A model generated the notes under the pieces. It did not search any database, was not told the origin of the DNA, and saw only the letters and a program-made list of their open reading frames with translations. From positions 62,001 to 126,000 of the forward strand of contig NZ_AROI01000008.1 in assembly GCF_000410875.1 (NCBI RefSeq): a stretch of DNA of 64,000 bases, read 5' to 3'. Below are positions 55,551-64,000 of this stretch, in pieces. Positions within the stretch are counted from its first letter, which is position 1; the number at the start of each line of letters is the position of its first letter. The DNA comes from Halopseudomonas pelagia CL-AP6. GTDB taxonomy: Bacteria; Pseudomonadota; Gammaproteobacteria; Pseudomonadales; Pseudomonadaceae. Both the position numbers and the translations under genes were made by a program.

Positions 55551-56765
55551 TCAGGCCCAGAGCGCCATCTGCGCGGGTTGGTCGCTCAATTGCTGGCGCA
55601 GTTGGCTGGACTCGACCGTGTCCTGACGCGGGCGATAATCGCTGGTGACGATAAAGGGCCGCGCCTTGTCCATCACGCAGCGCATGCGCAGCAGATCTTC
55701 AAAACGTATGCGCTTAAGCCTCCGCAGGCTGACGATGCGCTGCGCAGAGCGAATCCCGATGCCCGGCACACGGGCTATCATCGCCGGCTCGGCCAGATTC
55801 AGATCAACTGGAAACAACGCGCGATTGACCAGCGCCCAGGCCAGCTTGGGGTCGATATCCAATGGCAGATTGCCCTGCGCGCCGATCAGCTCGCCGGCCT
55901 TGAAACCGTAGCTGCGCAGCAGAAAATCCGCCTGATACAAGCGGTGCTCACGCAGCAATGGCGGAGCCTGAAAGGGTACCGAGGAAGGACTATTGGGAAT
56001 CGGGCTGAACGCCGAATAGTAGACCCGGCGCAAGCGATAATCGCTGTACAGTGCTTCAGCAGTATGCAGTATGCGACTGTCATCACTGGCGTCAGCACCC
56101 ACGATCATCTGCGTGCTCTGACCGCCAGGGGCGAACTTGGGAGCGCGCTTATCCGCACGCGATTCATTAGACGCGCTGTCTATGGTCGCCATTGCGCCGG
56201 TGATGCTGCCAATCTGCTTTTCCGGCGCCAGCTGGGTCAAGCTATCGGGGCTCGGTAGTTCGATATTCACGCTGAGTCGGTCAGCATAACGTCCGGCCTC
56301 CTCAATCAACGCCGAGTCTGCCTCGGGTATGGTTTTGAGGTGAATATAGCCGCGAAACTGGTGCTCTTCGCGCAACAGCCGGGCCACGCGAATCAGCTGC
56401 TCCATGGTGTAATCCGGTGATTGGATAATGCCCGAGCTGAGAAACAGACCGCTGACGTAGTTCCGCTGGTAGAAATCCAGCGTCAGCTTGACCACCTCTT
56501 CCGGCATAAAGCGCGCCCGCGGCACATCACTGGAGCGGCGGTTAACGCAGTACTGGCAGTCGTACAGGCAGAAGTTGGTCAACAGAACCTTCAACAGTGA
56601 CACGCAGCGACCATCCGGCGTGTAGCTGTGACAAATGCCCATGCCATTGTTGGCACCGATACCTTCCTTGCCCTTGGAGCTGCGCTTGGGTGCGCCACTG
56701 CTGGCACAGGATGCGTCGTACTTCGCGGCATCGGCCAGAATGGTGAGTTTTTCAATCAGCTCCAT
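55551..56765 (-). CDS. Radical SAM putative DNA modification/repair protein (TIGR03916 type)
   Basis: 404 residues. ATG 56765 is used because AAAGGGCGTGAC lies before it and the protein begins MELIEKLTILADAAKYDASC as in the family; the open frame continues far upstream only by chance. The radical SAM cluster CxxxCxxC is in NFCLYDCQYCVNRRSS, with extra N-terminal cysteines (YDASCASSG, GICHSYTPDGRC). A C-terminal helix-hairpin-helix (RVPGIGIRSAQRIVSLRRLK) suggests DNA binding. A perfect LexA box lies 15 bases upstream of the start. The activity of this family on DNA is predicted, not shown. Confidence 0.88.
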   Translation of the reverse strand: MELIEKLTILADAAKYDASCASSGAPKRSSKGKEGIGANNGMGICHSYTPDGRCVSLLKVLLTNFCLYDCQYCVNRRSSDVPRARFMPEEVVKLTLDFYQRNYVSGLFLSSGIIQSPDYTMEQLIRVARLLREEHQFRGYIHLKTIPEADSALIEEAGRYADRLSVNIELPSPDSLTQLAPEKQIGSITGAMATIDSASNESRADKRAPKFAPGGQSTQMIVGADASDDSRILHTAEALYSDYRLRRVYYSAFSPIPNSPSSVPFQAPPLLREHRLYQADFLLRSYGFKAGELIGAQGNLPLDIDPKLAWALVNRALFPVDLNLAEPAMIARVPGIGIRSAQRIVSLRRLKRIRFEDLLRMRCVMDKARPFIVTSDYRPRQDTVESSQLRQQLSDQPAQMALWA

Positions 56766-56779
56766 GTCACGCCCTTTAG

Positions 56780-56795
56780 CTGTATATACATACAG
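56780..56795 (-). promoter_or_regulatory. LexA (SOS) box before the radical SAM operon
   Basis: CTGTATATACATACAG is a CTGT-N8-ACAG site with an AT-rich alternating spacer, matching the gammaproteobacterial LexA consensus. It lies 15 bases upstream of the start codon of the radical SAM gene, where bound LexA would block transcription or early elongation. Confidence 0.88.
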
Positions 56796-56863
56796 CATAA
56801 GCGTTGCAGCGACATTGCTCAACTTGCCTGCGTAGTTGGTTACATAACGGCAGAGCAACTGCG

Positions 56864-57040
56864 TTAATGGGGGCCCTGAAAAAGCTCGCCTTCGATCACC
56901 AACACTGTTCGCCCTTCTGGCTTGCGCGGTAGATCCCAGCCGCCGGTCAGCGCGCCAAACGACGGCAATACACTGACCCGCTCGCGAAACCAGAACACGG
57001 GCGCGCACAATCGGAACGGGGGAAGACGACTCAGGCCCGG
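56864..57040 (-). pseudogene. Remnant of a PdeM-like metallophosphoesterase C-terminus
   Basis: Immediately after the znuB stop, a frame ending at TAA 56864 reads RLPPFRLCAPVFWFRERVSV and LPSFGALTGGWDL, which closely resembles the last 50 or so residues of PdeM-type phosphoesterases (ligase-associated DNA damage response). The catalytic N-terminal part is absent: upstream of 57040 the same frame is only an antiphase reading of znuB. I read it as a deletion scar. Recognition is by eye from a short segment. Confidence 0.45.
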
Positions 57041-57816
57041 CGCGGCACGCTGACGGCGAGCATAAAGAACAGCGCGGCGCAGACCACGATCGACGGGCCC
57101 GCTGGCGTATCCAGGTTCCATGACATCGCCAACCCGCCAAGTACCGCCAGACATCCTAGCAGGCTCGCACCCATGGCCATCTGCTCCGGGGTACGTGCAT
57201 GACGCTGCGCCGCCGCCGGGGGAATAATCAGCAGCGAGGTAATCAGCAGCACGCCAACGATCTTCATCGCCACCGCAATCACAATAGCGATCAGCAGCAT
57301 CAACGCCAGCCGAATCGCCGTGACCGGCAAACCTTCAACCCGCGCCAGCTCCTCATGCACAGTGACCGACAACAGCCGCCGCCAGAGCAGCGTCAGCAGC
57401 ACCATGACGATCAGCAGCCCACCCAGCATCCAGTACAGATCCTCACGGCCGATAGCCAACAGATCGCCAAATAGATAGGCCATCAGATCAACGCGTACGT
57501 TATCGGTCAACGCCAGCACCACCAGACCCAACGACAGGCTGCTGTGCGCCAGGATGCCGAGCAGCGTATCACTGGCTAACCACTGCTTGTGCTGCAGCGC
57601 GACTAGCAACACGGCAAGCAGCACGCAGCCTAGGGTCACGGCGAGAGTAAGATTGATATCCAGCAGAATACCCAGGGCGATACCCAGCAACGCCGAGTGC
57701 GACAGGGTATCGCCAAAGTAGGCCATGCGCCGCCAGACCACGAACGAACCTAGCGGGCCAGCGACCAGTGCCAACGCAAGACCGGCCAGCAGAGCGTAAA
57801 TCAGAAAGTCAGGCAT
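57031..57816 (-). CDS. znuB: Zinc ABC transporter permease ZnuB
   Basis: 261 residues with eight or so membrane helices; start ATG 57816 ([20 protein letters not shown]) overlaps the znuC stop by 8 bases. The [20 protein letters not shown] segment is the conserved FecCD/ABC-3 motif, and [20 protein letters not shown] is the loop contacting ZnuC. It forms the membrane channel for Zn(II) delivered by ZnuA. Longer open frames upstream are in the znuC tail. Confidence 0.93.
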   Translation of the reverse strand: MPDFLIYALLAGLALALVAGPLGSFVVWRRMAYFGDTLSHSALLGIALGILLDINLTLAVTLGCVLLAVLLVALQHKQWLASDTLLGILAHSSLSLGLVVLALTDNVRVDLMAYLFGDLLAIGREDLYWMLGGLLIVMVLLTLLWRRLLSVTVHEELARVEGLPVTAIRLALMLLIAIVIAVAMKIVGVLLITSLLIIPPAAAQRHARTPEQMAMGASLLGCLAVLGGLAMSWNLDTPAGPSIVVCAALFFMLAVSVPRRA

Positions 57817-58609
57817 GCTTGCAGTCGGGTCCATGCTGATGGGTGTGCGGTGCGTGTGGTTTATGGGAAACCGACGCTTCGACCACCTCACCATGCAGAT
57901 CATGATCGTGGTCATGGTGGTGGTTATAGACCGCTAGCGCGCTGGCCTGCTCGCCGAACAGCGCGACAAAAGCCGGGTCCAGGCTGACCTGCTCCGGATG
58001 CCCGGAACAGCACACGTGGCGATTCAGGCAGACCACGGTGTTGGTGGTCGCCATGACCAGATGCAGATCATGCGAGACCATCAGAACGCCGCAGTTGTAG
58101 CGGTCACGCAGGCGGGTAATCAGTTGGTACAACTCAATCTGGCCGTTCACGTCCACGCCCTGCACCGGCTCGTCCAACACCAGCAGGTCTGGATTGCGCA
58201 GCAGCGCCCGCGCCAGCAGGATACGTTGCAGCTCACCGCCAGATACCTGTTGCAGCGGGCGCTCGAGTAAATGCCCGGCGCCGACATCGTCCAGCGCCTG
58301 CACTGCATCGGCGCGCTTGGCGCCCGGTGCCAGCAGCAGAAAGCGCATGACCGTCAGCGGCAGGGTTGCATCCACCTGCAGCTTCTGCGGCATATAGCCG
58401 ATACGCAGGCGTGGCTGGCGATGCACCTTGCCCGAATCCGCCTTGAGCAAACCCAATACGACCCGCACCAGGCTGGTTTTACCCGCGCCATTGGGCCCAA
58501 TCAAAGTAACGACTTCACCGCGTTTGACGCTCAGACTGACCGATTCCAGTACGGGATTGCCGTGCAACCGCAGGCTGACATTGCTCAGGCTCAGCAGTGG
58601 CTCGCTCAT
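57809..58609 (-). CDS. znuC: Zinc ABC transporter ATPase ZnuC
   Basis: 266 residues from ATG 58609, overlapping the zur stop (ATGA). It has Walker A ([14 protein letters not shown]), signature ([20 protein letters not shown]) and Walker B ([12 protein letters not shown]), then the H-loop ([11 protein letters not shown]). The C-terminal 40 residues are rich in histidine ([30 protein letters not shown]), a possible zinc-binding tail. Confidence 0.94.
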   Translation of the reverse strand: MSEPLLSLSNVSLRLHGNPVLESVSLSVKRGEVVTLIGPNGAGKTSLVRVVLGLLKADSGKVHRQPRLRIGYMPQKLQVDATLPLTVMRFLLLAPGAKRADAVQALDDVGAGHLLERPLQQVSGGELQRILLARALLRNPDLLVLDEPVQGVDVNGQIELYQLITRLRDRYNCGVLMVSHDLHLVMATTNTVVCLNRHVCCSGHPEQVSLDPAFVALFGEQASALAVYNHHHDHDHDLHGEVVEASVSHKPHAPHTHQHGPDCKHA

Positions 58610-59100
58610 GCTGCCGCCTGACACTGCGCGCACAGGCCGGTGATTTCCACCGTCTCGCCCTCGACCTGAAAACCAAAGCCCTTGGCACTGGCGGCAATGG
58701 CGGCCTGAATGGTGCTGTTGTCTAATTCAATAGCGATATGGCACTGCCGGCAGATCAGAAACTGGCCCTGATGCTTATGCTCCGGACTGGCGCAGCCGAT
58801 AAAGGCATTCAGCGAGGCGATGCGGTGAACCAGCCCTTGATCTAGCAGAAAGTCCAGCGCTCGATAGACCGTCGGCGGTGCCGCCCGGCGACCATCTTCC
58901 CGGGCCAGGGTATCGAGGATGTCATAGGCGCCCAGCGGCTTGTGGCTGTCCCAGACCAGCTCCAACACACGCTTGCGCAGCGCAGTAAAACGCACCCCAG
59001 CGCGCGCGCACAATAGTTCGGCGGCCGCCAGCGCATCATGTACACAAGCATCGTGGTCATGCGGTTGGTGCGGGTCGTGGGGTAGGCTGAGGTTGCTCAT
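58606..59100 (-). CDS. zur: Zinc uptake regulator Zur (Fur family)
   Basis: 164 residues with a winged helix ([20 protein letters not shown]) and a dimerisation domain with the structural zinc cysteines ([16 protein letters not shown]). The N-terminus is unusually His-rich ([17 protein letters not shown]). It represses zinc uptake genes when Zn is replete; it heads the zur-znuC-znuB unit and should bind the site 47 bases upstream, shared with znuA. Confidence 0.92.
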   Translation of the reverse strand: MSNLSLPHDPHQPHDHDACVHDALAAAELLCARAGVRFTALRKRVLELVWDSHKPLGAYDILDTLAREDGRRAAPPTVYRALDFLLDQGLVHRIASLNAFIGCASPEHKHQGQFLICRQCHIAIELDNSTIQAAIAASAKGFGFQVEGETVEITGLCAQCQAAA

Positions 59101-59146
59101 CGCGGGCGGGCCTTAAAAAAGGGAGTCTGGTCAATGGCTTTACTGC

Positions 59147-59161
59147 TGTTATCATATAACA
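59147..59161. promoter_or_regulatory. Zur box between zur and znuA
   Basis: TGTTATCATATAACA is a perfect TGTTAT-N3-ATAACA palindrome and fits the gammaproteobacterial Zur consensus core. It lies in the divergent zur/znuA space and could control both. Confidence 0.85.
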
Positions 59162-59184
59162 ATTATGCCCCCGGAGGTACGTCC

Positions 59185-60114
59185 ATGCTGTTGCGTTCAT
59201 TGCTCATGCTGCTCTGCAGCCTGGGCCTGTCTTTCTCTGCGCTGGCTGACAGCGCCAAGGTGCTCACGACGATCAAACCGCTACAGCAGATCGCCGCTGC
59301 GGTGATGGAGGGCGTCGACACCCCCGCAGTACTACTTCCACCTGGCAACTCGCCGCACAATTATGCCCTGCGGCCATCAGACCGGCGCGCACTGCTGGAT
59401 GCAGAGCGCATCTACTGGATAGGCCCCGAACTGGAACTGTTCCTCAAGAATGTGCTGGAACGGCAAGGCAATGCCCAGGCGCTGCTACATTTACCCGGCA
59501 TGCGGGTGCGGGAGCAACTGCAGTCGATCAATTTCCTGGAAGACGAGGGCGCTCGCAGCCACAGTCATGACCATGGGCATAAGCATGATCACGGCTCGCT
59601 GGACGCACATATCTGGCTGTCCCCGGACAACGCGCGGCACATCGCGCGTTTCATCGCGGAGGATCTGACCAGCGTGTATCCACAGCAGGCTGATCGGCTG
59701 CATACCAATGCCGAGGCCTTTGCCGAGCGCCTTACAGCGCTGGATGCGCGCCTGAAAGCACGGCTGGAGCCGTTGCAGGATCGCGCCTATTTCGTCTTCC
59801 ATGATGGTTACGGCTATTTCGAGGATCACTACGGTTTGCGCCCACGCGGCATTTTCAGCCTGTCCCATGAGGTGCAACCCGGTGCACGGCATATCAACCT
59901 GCTGCGCCAACAATTGCAGAAGGCCGGCGCCAGCTGCGTGTTTACCGAGCCGCAGTTCACTCCGCGCCTGGTCGACAGCCTGACCCAGGGCCTGCCAGTT
60001 GAACTAGGTGAACTGGATCCGCTGGGTGGCGCTATTGATGTGTCTGCACAGGGCTACGAGCAAACCTTGCAATCACTTGCCGAGCATCTGGCCGGGTGTC
60101 TGGAGAAGCTGTGA
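59185..60114 (+). CDS. znuA: Zinc ABC transporter substrate-binding protein ZnuA
   Basis: 309 residues. ATG 59185 follows CGGAGGTACGTCC and starts a signal peptide (RSLLMLLCSLGLSFSALA). Cluster A-I family: metal-binding His in SPHNYALRPSD, then a His-rich loop (SHSHDHGHKHDHGSLDAHIW), and the later HDGYGYFEDHYG. It scavenges periplasmic Zn for ZnuBC. Divergent from zur. Confidence 0.93.
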   Translation: MLLRSLLMLLCSLGLSFSALADSAKVLTTIKPLQQIAAAVMEGVDTPAVLLPPGNSPHNYALRPSDRRALLDAERIYWIGPELELFLKNVLERQGNAQALLHLPGMRVREQLQSINFLEDEGARSHSHDHGHKHDHGSLDAHIWLSPDNARHIARFIAEDLTSVYPQQADRLHTNAEAFAERLTALDARLKARLEPLQDRAYFVFHDGYGYFEDHYGLRPRGIFSLSHEVQPGARHINLLRQQLQKAGASCVFTEPQFTPRLVDSLTQGLPVELGELDPLGGAIDVSAQGYEQTLQSLAEHLAGCLEKL

Positions 60115-60127
60115 TAAACAGCCGCAG

Positions 60128-60541
60128 CTAGCCGCGGCGAGTTGCCTGCGAGGCCTGCATCACCCGCTCGGCGGGAACGCGTAATTGCTGGAAAAGGTAG
60201 GCCTTGAATTTGGCCGACCAGGGCTGGCGCTCTATTGCACCCGCCATACAGGCCAGCCAGGCGTCACGCTCGGCCTCGTCAATCTGCCAATGCGCATGGA
60301 AGCTGGGCAGATTGATCTGCCCGTAACGCTCCAGATACAGCCGCGGTCCACCCAGCCAGCCGCATAAAAAGCGTGTGAGTTTATCCCGCGCCGCACTCAA
60401 ATCCGCTGCGTGCAGTTTACGCACGGCCGCAGCGTCTGGCCGTTCATCCATTATTCGGTAGAAGTCGTCCACTAACTGACGTACCCCTTCATAGCCGCCG
60501 GCAGCCTGAAATGAAGCGTCTTGTTGCCCGTATTGCAGCAT
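60128..60541 (-). CDS. Group II truncated hemoglobin
   Basis: 137 residues from ATG 60541. Longer open frames add unrelated residues. The 2-on-2 globin pattern is visible: YEGVRQLVDDFYRIMDERPD, the GGPRLYLERYG glycine motif, proximal His in LPSFHAHWQID and the G8 tryptophan in DAWLACM, as in group II. Likely O2/NO/sulfide binding or peroxide chemistry. It converges on znuA with 13 bases between the stops. Confidence 0.88.
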   Translation of the reverse strand: MLQYGQQDASFQAAGGYEGVRQLVDDFYRIMDERPDAAAVRKLHAADLSAARDKLTRFLCGWLGGPRLYLERYGQINLPSFHAHWQIDEAERDAWLACMAGAIERQPWSAKFKAYLFQQLRVPAERVMQASQATRRG

Positions 60542-60710
60542 CTGCGTGTCTACCTCTATATGATTAATGCAGCGTAACAGCGATCCCGAAATGCCAAGGT
60601 AAAAATTCGCGACGGCAAACTCTGCCTGCGGCTTAGCATTGCGCACCGGCTTTGTTTCGATGTAACGACAGGGCAGCATCAGGCCAACCCTTTTACCCGA
60701 GATAACCAAC

Positions 60711-61613
60711 ATGACCCTGCGTATCGGCATTGACTTGGGCGGCACTAAAACCGAGCTCGTAGCGCTCGACACTGCGGGCCAAGAGCACTACCGCATCCGC
60801 GCGCCGACACCTTCCCACGACTATGCGGCGCTGATCGCCGGGATAGTCGCGCTGGTGGCCGAAGCCGAACAACAGCTCAGCAGCATTGCCAGCATTGGCA
60901 TAGGCACGCCCGGCTCACCGTCTCCCGCTACCGGGTTAATGCGCAACGCCAATACCCAATGCCTGAACGGCAAGCCTTTGCAACAGGACCTGAGTCACGT
61001 GTTACAACGCGAGGTGCGTATCGCCAACGATGCCAATTGTTTTGCCCTATCCGAAGCGATTGACGGCGCCGGGCGAGGCGCACAAGTGGTCTTCGGCGTC
61101 ATCCTCGGTACCGGCACCGGCGGCGCTGTGGTGATCAATCAGCAGGTCCTGAAGGGGCACAATGCCATCGCCGGCGAATGGGGCCACAACCCGCTGCCCT
61201 GGCCAACGCCAGAAGAGCTGTCGGGCAATCCCTGCTTTTGCGGTAAACGCGGCTGTATTGAGACCTTTGTCTCCGGCACCGGCTTCGCCAGGGATCATCA
61301 GTTACACTCTGGGAAGACGCTGTCTGCCCTGGAAATCACCCAGTGCGCCAACGCCGGCCAGCCCCAGGCTTTGGCATCGCTGGAACGCTACTACGACCGC
61401 CTGGCCCGCGCCCTGGCCAGCGTGATCAATCTACTGGATCCGGAGATAGTGGTATTGGGTGGCGGCATGTCGCGCTTTGAACCGCTGTACTCCGAGCTGC
61501 AGCGGCGCTTGCCCGACTATGTGTTCTCCGACTGTTTCACCACGCCGGTGGTGCCAGCAGCACATGGGGATGCCAGTGGGGTGCGCGGCGCGGCGTGGTT
61601 ATGGCCAAGTTAA
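60711..61613 (+). CDS. ROK-family sugar kinase (fructokinase-like)
   Basis: 300 residues. It has an ASKHA phosphate-1 motif (IGIDLGGTKTELVAL), catalytic Asp region (RIANDANCFALSE), GTGTGG, and the ROK zinc site (EWGHNPLPWP, CFCGKRGCIETF). Sequence is closest in style to Mak/NagK-type kinases acting on fructose or N-acetylglucosamine; the sugar cannot be resolved. Its end overlaps that of thrB by 4 bases, convergently. Confidence 0.88.
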   Translation: MTLRIGIDLGGTKTELVALDTAGQEHYRIRAPTPSHDYAALIAGIVALVAEAEQQLSSIASIGIGTPGSPSPATGLMRNANTQCLNGKPLQQDLSHVLQREVRIANDANCFALSEAIDGAGRGAQVVFGVILGTGTGGAVVINQQVLKGHNAIAGEWGHNPLPWPTPEELSGNPCFCGKRGCIETFVSGTGFARDHQLHSGKTLSALEITQCANAGQPQALASLERYYDRLARALASVINLLDPEIVVLGGGMSRFEPLYSELQRRLPDYVFSDCFTTPVVPAAHGDASGVRGAAWLWPS

Positions 61614-62563
61614 AGCGCTAAGGGCAGCCCGATGCTCACTCGGCTATGGCCCTCCAGCACGCGCAGAAAATGCTCAGGTTCCTTGACCAATACACCACTT
61701 TGCCCACCATGCTGACCCGCCGCCAATTGACGCGACAGCCAGAAACGTAACGCGGCCAAGCCCAGCATATCAGGCCAGTGCTCAGCTTCCGCGGGCGTGA
61801 AACGGCGGAGGGCGGCGTAGCCAGCCAACAGCGCGTGGCCGCGGTCGGCGTCGAGCTGCTGTTGCGCGTCCAGACACCAATCGTTGACGCAGATGGCAAC
61901 GTCATAGAGCGTCCAGCCACTGGCGGCGTTATAGAAGTCGATTACGCCACTGAGGTGGTGACCGTCGAACAGAACGTTGTCGCGGAACAGGTCGGCATGG
62001 AGTACCGCCTGTGGTAGATGCGGCGGCGTCTGCAGCCAGGTACCGATCACCCGTTGCAAGGGTGTTAGCAGTGACTGCTGCGCGACGCTGCACTGCTCAA
62101 GCTGTTCGCCAAGATGGCGCTGCATCCAATGCAGGCCCCGGTCGGTATCGCGTAGCAGGCCACTTTTTTCCGTGCTGTTGTGCAGGCGGGCCAGGGTCTG
62201 GCCGACAGCCTGGCAATGACTGGCATCCGGCTGGGCTATATGTTTGCCGGGCAGACGCGGCTGCAACAAGGCGGGACGACCGTTGAGCTGCTGCAGCGTC
62301 TGACCCTGCCGATCCGCCACGGCGTAGGGCACGGGTAGACCGTCTGCATGCAAACCCTCGAGCAACTCGATAAAAAACGGCAAATCATCCACCGGGCCTC
62401 GTTCGACCAGCGTCAGGACGAACTCACCCTGCTCACAACTGACGAAAAAATTGCTATTTTCGCTGCCGCCACTGATGCCTGCATAGCTCACTAGGCGGCC
62501 GAGATCATAGCGGGTTAAAAAAGCATCAAGCTCAGCCCGGCTGACCTCGGTAAATACTGACAT
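61610..62563 (-). CDS. thrB: Homoserine kinase type II (ThrB)
   Basis: 317 residues. ATG 62563 (MSVFTEVSRAELDAFLTRYD) is preceded by TAGGGG; a TTG two codons upstream is less likely. Aminoglycoside phosphotransferase fold with Brenner motif (AVLHADLFRDNVLFDG) and a second Mg site (SGVIDFYNAASGW). It catalyses homoserine phosphorylation in threonine synthesis in the Pseudomonas manner. Conserved neighbour of polA through the DUF2782 gene. Confidence 0.93.
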   Translation of the reverse strand: MSVFTEVSRAELDAFLTRYDLGRLVSYAGISGGSENSNFFVSCEQGEFVLTLVERGPVDDLPFFIELLEGLHADGLPVPYAVADRQGQTLQQLNGRPALLQPRLPGKHIAQPDASHCQAVGQTLARLHNSTEKSGLLRDTDRGLHWMQRHLGEQLEQCSVAQQSLLTPLQRVIGTWLQTPPHLPQAVLHADLFRDNVLFDGHHLSGVIDFYNAASGWTLYDVAICVNDWCLDAQQQLDADRGHALLAGYAALRRFTPAEAEHWPDMLGLAALRFWLSRQLAAGQHGGQSGVLVKEPEHFLRVLEGHSRVSIGLPLAL

Positions 62564-62572
62564 GGACAACCC

Positions 62573-62860
62573 CTACCACTCGAAGATTTTCCACGACGGG
62601 ATGCGCATGCCTTCCGGCTGGTCGGAACGGGCAAAATTGCCATCTTCATCGACTGCCACCAGATAATAGGGCGGACCCTTTTTCGGGGTAACCTTGATCG
62701 CGTAAAGAAATCCGTTCAGACGGTACTCCTCAACGGTACGATCGCCTTCAGTGCGAATGGTTACCTCAGGCTCGCCTGTGGCGTCCTGTGCCTGTGCTGC
62801 CAGGCTGACCGACAGGGCCAGACCGATCACCGCCAATCCGCGGCCGAGAGTGCTTATCAT
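62573..62860 (-). CDS. DUF2782 small periplasmic protein
   Basis: 95 residues with a signal peptide (GRGLAVIGLALSVSLAAQAQ) and the DUF2782 body (VTIRTEGDRTVEEYRLNGFL, IKVTPKKGPPYYLVAVDEDG). Function unknown. It sits upstream of thrB on the same strand with 9 bases between and is divergent from polA, the standard Pseudomonas arrangement. Confidence 0.9.
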   Translation of the reverse strand: MISTLGRGLAVIGLALSVSLAAQAQDATGEPEVTIRTEGDRTVEEYRLNGFLYAIKVTPKKGPPYYLVAVDEDGNFARSDQPEGMRIPSWKIFEW

Positions 62861-62933
62861 GGTAAAGTTGTCCTATCGTGGAATGATGTTCTTATTCTAG
62901 CTTCTTTTACCCATGGAAATGTTGATCTGACGC

Positions 62934-64000
62934 ATGACTGATAAAGCCCCCCTGATCCTGGTAGACGGTTCTTCCTACCTTTACCGGGCCTTTCACGCCC
63001 TGCCGCCACTGACCACGTCCAAGGGTCTGCCCACCGGCGCCGTCAAAGGCGTACTGAACATGCTCAACAGCCTGCGCAAACAGTACCCGCGCAGCCCCTT
63101 TGCGGTGGTCTTCGATGCCAAAGGCAAGACCTTCCGTGACGAGCTGTTCGAACACTATAAGTCCCATCGCCCGCCAATGCCCGATGACCTGCGCCTGCAG
63201 ATCGAGCCGCTGCATGCCAGCGTCAAAGCCCTGGGCCTGCCGTTACTGTGCGTAGATGGCGTGGAAGCTGACGACGTTATTGGTACCCTGGCCCGGCAAA
63301 GTGCCGCAGCAGGTTGCCCGGTGGTGATTTCAACCGGCGACAAGGACATGGCGCAACTGGTTGATGAGCACATCACCCTGGTCAACACCATGAGCGGTAC
63401 GGTACTGGATATTCCCGGCGTGCACGAGAAATTCGGCGTCGGACCGGAATGCATCATCGATTTTCTCGCACTCATGGGCGATAAGTCCGACAATATTCCC
63501 GGCGTACCGGGCGTCGGCGAGAAAACCGCCGCAGGTCTGATTACCGGCATCGGCGGCGGGCTGGACATGATCTATGCCAACCTCGACAAAGTCCCGGAGC
63601 TAGCCATCCGCGGCGCAAAGAAACTGCCGGAGAAGCTGCTGGAACACAAGGAGATGGCCTATCTCTCCTATCAACTGGCGACCATCAAGATCGATGTGGA
63701 GCTGGATATCCGTGCCGACGCGCTGATGCCGGGCAAGCCGGACCGTGAAGCACTGATGGCGCTGTACCAGGAACTGGAATTCAGAAGCTGGGTAGAGGAT
63801 CTGTCGCGCGAGGCCAAAGCCGTCGCGCAGAGTGAGGCCAGCGCGCCCGTCAAAGCTACTGCTGCCGGGGTCACGGCGACCGAAGTCACGGCGACCGAGG
63901 TCAAATACGAGATCATCCTGGATCAGGCCGGCCTGGAACGCTGGCTCGACAAGCTGCGCAGCGCCGATCTGTTTGCCTTCGATACCGAAACCACCAGCAT
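62934..64000 (+). CDS. polA: DNA polymerase I (5' part; 3' end outside the window)
   Basis: 355 full codons visible from ATG 62934. The 5'-3' exonuclease domain spans residues 1-270 ([51 protein letters not shown] with the helix-3-turn region). A linker then follows, and the DEDD exonuclease motif ([11 protein letters not shown]) starts at about 349. The linker (about 313-324) contains a 15-base tandem repeat. The ribosome binding site is weak (GATCTGACGC). Confidence 0.95.
   Translation, partial: MTDKAPLILVDGSSYLYRAFHALPPLTTSKGLPTGAVKGVLNMLNSLRKQYPRSPFAVVFDAKGKTFRDELFEHYKSHRPPMPDDLRLQIEPLHASVKALGLPLLCVDGVEADDVIGTLARQSAAAGCPVVISTGDKDMAQLVDEHITLVNTMSGTVLDIPGVHEKFGVGPECIIDFLALMGDKSDNIPGVPGVGEKTAAGLITGIGGGLDMIYANLDKVPELAIRGAKKLPEKLLEHKEMAYLSYQLATIKIDVELDIRADALMPGKPDREALMALYQELEFRSWVEDLSREAKAVAQSEASAPVKATAAGVTATEVTATEVKYEIILDQAGLERWLDKLRSADLFAFDTETTS
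63870..63899 (+). repeat. 15-base in-frame tandem repeat in the polA linker
   Basis: GTCACGGCGACCGA(A/G) occurs twice in a row, encoding VTATE twice. It lies in the linker between the two exonuclease domains, where length is tolerated. Confidence 0.8.

Noticed and set aside
56766..57140. 125-codon N-terminal extension of the radical SAM gene
   Set aside because: It would pass through the LexA box and the PdeM-like remnant; ATG 56765 has a ribosome binding site and family-like start.
60542..60772. 77-codon N-terminal extension of the truncated hemoglobin
   Set aside because: It overlaps the start of the ROK kinase gene on the other strand and adds no globin sequence.
1..64000. tRNA, rRNA, insertion sequences or prophage
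   Set aside because: I saw no cloverleaf, rRNA-like stretch, transposase or integrase frame; nearly all DNA is accounted for by ordinary genes.

Overview
The window looks like a chromosomal segment of a gammaproteobacterium of the Pseudomonas group (Pseudomonas sensu lato, possibly a marine Halopseudomonas-type species; this placement is inference). The evidence is the Pseudomonas-style order zur-znuC-znuB / znuA / thrB / DUF2782 gene / polA, the coxBA-ctaG-coxC-DUF2909-surf1-ctaA-cyoE-sco block, the ttgR-ttgABC efflux locus with a recognisable TtgR operator, and the prlC-yheV pair. The DNA is GC-rich. No tRNA, rRNA, CRISPR array, insertion sequence or phage gene was found.

Layout. (1) 1-7152, minus strand: a giant secreted surface protein whose C-terminal end lies outside the window. 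It starts at a GTG and carries DUF11-type domains around twelve Ig-like tandem repeats of 99 residues (297 bp each). (2) 7449-14031: a TonB-dependent receptor, an AraC-type response regulator, a LysR regulator and a 7TM hybrid histidine kinase, probably one sensing and uptake unit. (3) 14207-17882: a caa3_CtaG-like membrane protein with a Sco protein, then an amino-acid-type permease and a TetR regulator. (4) 17904-24455: the ttgR / ttgABC efflux pump. (5) 24517-33153: a 2878-residue cyclic-glucan-synthase-like enzyme. (6) 33307-42590: a DUF533 protein, an NAD(P)-binding protein, a TPR response regulator with a small histidine kinase, an ammonium-transporter/GGDEF/EAL fusion, a CurA-like reductase and a gamma-class carbonic anhydrase. 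(7) 42710-45684: oligopeptidase A, a YheV zinc ribbon and a hypothetical protein. (8) 46147-54664: the aa3-type cytochrome c oxidase genes with assembly and heme A synthesis genes, behind a promoter with an RpoS-type -10. (9) 54651-56765: a two-gene DNA-repair-type operon (radical SAM protein plus UDG-fold protein) directly behind a perfect LexA box. (10) 56864-60114: zinc uptake genes with Zur and a Zur box. (11) 60128-64000: truncated hemoglobin, ROK kinase, homoserine kinase, a DUF2782 protein and the 5' part of polA.

The features most worth a second look are the SOS-controlled radical-SAM/UDG-like pair with an apparent remnant of a PdeM-like phosphoesterase beside it, the Amt-PAS-GGDEF-EAL fusion, the TPR response regulator/mini-kinase pair, and the repeat adhesin. 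Several start codons were moved from the longest open frame to positions supported by a ribosome binding site, a signal peptide or family length; the reasons are given per gene.
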